Positions 5,232-6,318 of a stretch of 6,318 nucleotides of DNA are shown here, one piece after another; position 1 is the first letter of the stretch, and each line of letters starts with the position of its first letter. The notes beneath the pieces were generated by a model. That model was given only the letters and a program-made list of their open reading frames with translations. It searched no databases and was not told the DNA's origin. This stretch comes from Thermoplasmatales archaeon (GTDB taxonomy: Archaea; Thermoplasmatota; JASEFT01; JAUWIS01): the NCBI GenBank assembly GCA_030019485.1, contig JASEEW010000108.1, forward strand, positions 1 through 6,318. Direction: 5' to 3'. The position numbers and the translations under genes are program-made.

Positions 5232-5254
5232 GCGATTTGCTAAAGGCAAATCGC
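5232..5254. repeat. Hairpin 3 of the intergenic cluster: 9-bp perfect inverted repeat
   Basis: GCGATTTGC (5232-5240) and GCAAATCGC (5246-5254) are exact reverse complements around TAAAG. It ends 6 bases before the TATA box of the DUF2330-like gene, close to or overlapping the expected TFB recognition element. A protein bound here could therefore control that promoter. Confidence 0.85.
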
Positions 5255-5260
5255 AAAATG

Positions 5261-5268
5261 TTTATATC
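5261..5268 (+). promoter_or_regulatory. TATA box of the DUF2330-like gene
   Basis: TTTATATC at 5261-5268 matches the archaeal TATA box and is preceded by the A-rich CAAAATG. Transcription would start about 25-27 bases downstream, at about 5290, which coincides with the ATG at 5291. No ribosome-binding site precedes that ATG, so a leaderless mRNA is likely. Confidence 0.65.
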
Positions 5269-5290
5269 CTGCTAAAGTTATCCTAAAAAG

Positions 5291-6313
5291 ATGATGAAAA
5301 AAATAATAGTTGTGCTGATTCCTTTAATGATGATTTTTTTATCTATACCACAGGTTGTTACTGCTGACGGAGGGGTTTTTGGGTATCATTATCAAACAAT
5401 TTATCATCCTGAAAACTCCCAGTCTGCGATTATAAATTATAAAAATGGTGTTCAGAAAATGCTGATTTCTGTGAATTTCACTTGGAGTGAATCCGATAAA
5501 ACAGCATGGATTCTTCCAGTGCCATCAAAACCAGGGGATACTGATGTTGATGTCATAGATGGAACACCTACATTCAGCGGATATGATGTTAAGGAGGAGG
5601 CTAAAGAAGAGCTCAAGGATGGTTTAACAATGTCCCTCATATGTTACCTATCCCCACCAGTTTTACCTTTTATTTATGTTTGGACCTCTGGATTTATGGT
5701 TGCTGGTGGTGCAGGGGTCCAAGTTTATAAACACATAGAAAAGGAAGGCATAACTGTTGAGGTTGTTTCTGCGACTGAGGGTGAAGGGTTATATGATTAT
5801 TTAACTGATAAAGGATTAAATGTTAGTGAAGGAGTAATTCCTCAGTTAGACAGTTATGTTTCAAAAAACTATACATTTGTGATATCATGGGTTTCCTCAT
5901 CAAACAAAACCATGAGGGAACCAGGTATTGTGATAGAGTTTCCTACAAACAAGATGTACTATCCCTTGATTTTAACATCTATTTACGGTTCTGATGTTAT
6001 TCCAATAGACATAATTGTTATGGGTCATGTAACACCAGATATTTATTCTGAAATCAAAAAATATACAAAGATGACATACTGGAAAGGATATGTAAGCACA
6101 GGCGTATATGGAGGAAGTATAATAATACCAAACTACTCTCCCCCGCCTCCTAGTCTTGTAAATTTTACAGAAGAGATATCCGAGGGCTGGGATGGCAGGT
6201 TTACAAGAATTAAAATATCAGCACCATCCAATGCCTTTAACCCGAGTTTACGACTTATTGAATTTTTCCGTCGTTATCCTTGTATTACCCATCTAAAAAA
6301 ATTAGGTACTTAG
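5291..6313 (+). CDS. Secreted DUF2330-like protein, C-terminus replaced by repeat sequence
   Basis: The 340-residue reading has an N-terminal signal peptide (basic KK, hydrophobic core about 5-20, probable cleavage after VVTA at 25). It then has the DUF2330-type opening ADGGVF, and FTWSESDKTAWILPVPSKPGD (63-83) with the family's WILPVPS motif. A hydrophobic stretch at about 112-142 could span the membrane. N-x-S/T sites are frequent, fitting an extracytoplasmic protein. DUF2330 proteins are surface or exported proteins of unknown function, often with a C-terminal membrane anchor; none is seen here. From residue 318 (base 6241) the product is encoded by the 77-bp inverted repeat, so the last 23 residues are probably not native and the gene is truncated or broken. 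It is divergent from psmA with its own promoter. The assignment comes from the N-terminal motif only. Confidence 0.7.
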   Translation: MMKKIIVVLIPLMMIFLSIPQVVTADGGVFGYHYQTIYHPENSQSAIINYKNGVQKMLISVNFTWSESDKTAWILPVPSKPGDTDVDVIDGTPTFSGYDVKEEAKEELKDGLTMSLICYLSPPVLPFIYVWTSGFMVAGGAGVQVYKHIEKEGITVEVVSATEGEGLYDYLTDKGLNVSEGVIPQLDSYVSKNYTFVISWVSSSNKTMREPGIVIEFPTNKMYYPLILTSIYGSDVIPIDIIVMGHVTPDIYSEIKKYTKMTYWKGYVSTGVYGGSIIIPNYSPPPPSLVNFTEEISEGWDGRFTRIKISAPSNAFNPSLRLIEFFRRYPCITHLKKLGT

Positions 6314-6317
6314 AAAC
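6241..6317. repeat. Right copy of the 77-bp inverted repeat
   Basis: Exact reverse complement of 1-77. One further base (6318) lies outside it. It begins inside the DUF2330-like reading frame and supplies 23 codons plus an in-frame TAG at 6311. In this frame it reads as a plausible basic peptide (RLIEFFRRYP, then HLKKLG), suggestive of a fragment of a longer coding sequence such as a transposase. I cannot assign it to a family. Confidence 0.95.
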
Positions 6318-6318
6318 C

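Noticed and set aside
5104..5256. 51-residue N-terminal extension of the proteasome alpha subunit
   Set aside because: It translates the TATA box, ribosome-binding site and hairpins. The family start MQxxxMAYDRAITVF and the GGTGAT site fix the ATG at 5103.
5087..5275. Plus-strand 62-codon open frame across the intergenic region
   Set aside because: It overlaps the psmA start and is made mainly of the hairpin arms, which stay open on both strands; no ribosome-binding site or protein family is seen.
1..6317. The whole window as a composite transposon carrying the exosome operon
   Set aside because: The enclosed genes are core housekeeping genes in canonical order, no complete transposase is present and no target-site duplication can be seen. 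A contig break in a repeat is simpler.
1..6318. CRISPR array, tRNA, rRNA or a new defence system
   Set aside because: No regularly spaced repeats, no tRNA or rRNA segments and no defence-type domains are visible. The only long repeats are the two window ends.

Overview
The window is archaeal. From about 5103 down to 848, all on the minus strand, it carries a compact form of the archaeal exosome superoperon: proteasome alpha subunit (psmA), SBDS/Sdo1 homologue, Rrp4, Rrp41, Rrp42, ribosomal protein L37Ae, RNA polymerase subunit P (rpoP, only 46 codons) and a Pcc1-type KEOPS subunit. This order and content, the TATA-type promoters and the recurring GGTGAT ribosome-binding sites all point to an archaeon, probably euryarchaeal or a related lineage with a fairly AT-rich genome. 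I cannot name a genus from the sequence.

Layout. 1-77: left copy of an exact 77-bp inverted repeat. 99-719 (-): orphan membrane protein with four predicted membrane segments. 720-847: non-coding, with a hairpin just past the end of the operon. 848-5103 (-): the eight-gene operon. 5104-5290: divergent promoter region with two back-to-back TATA boxes and three perfect hairpins between them. 5291-6313 (+): secreted DUF2330-like protein whose last residues are encoded by the right repeat copy. 6241-6317: right copy of the repeat.

How the genes work together. Rrp41 is the phosphorolytic catalytic subunit and Rrp42 its inactive partner in the hexameric RNase PH ring of the exosome. Rrp4 (S1 plus KH domains) forms the RNA-binding cap. 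SBDS acts in 60S ribosome maturation, L37Ae is a 50S protein, RpoP belongs to RNA polymerase, Pcc1 is the dimerisation subunit of the KEOPS tRNA t6A complex, and PsmA forms the outer rings of the 20S proteasome. The operon thus joins RNA synthesis, RNA decay, ribosome assembly, tRNA modification and protein turnover. Genes abut or overlap, and several ribosome-binding sites lie inside the preceding gene, which suggests translational coupling.

Most unusual are the edges and the divergent intergenic region. The two window ends are exact reverse complements over 77 bp, and the right copy replaces the expected C-terminus of the DUF2330-like protein. This may be a genuine dispersed repeat or mobile-element end, or an assembly break; 77 is also a common assembler k-mer length. 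The three-hairpin cluster lies outside both predicted transcripts and may be an operator or a dispersed palindromic element. No previously undescribed enzymatic system is evident.
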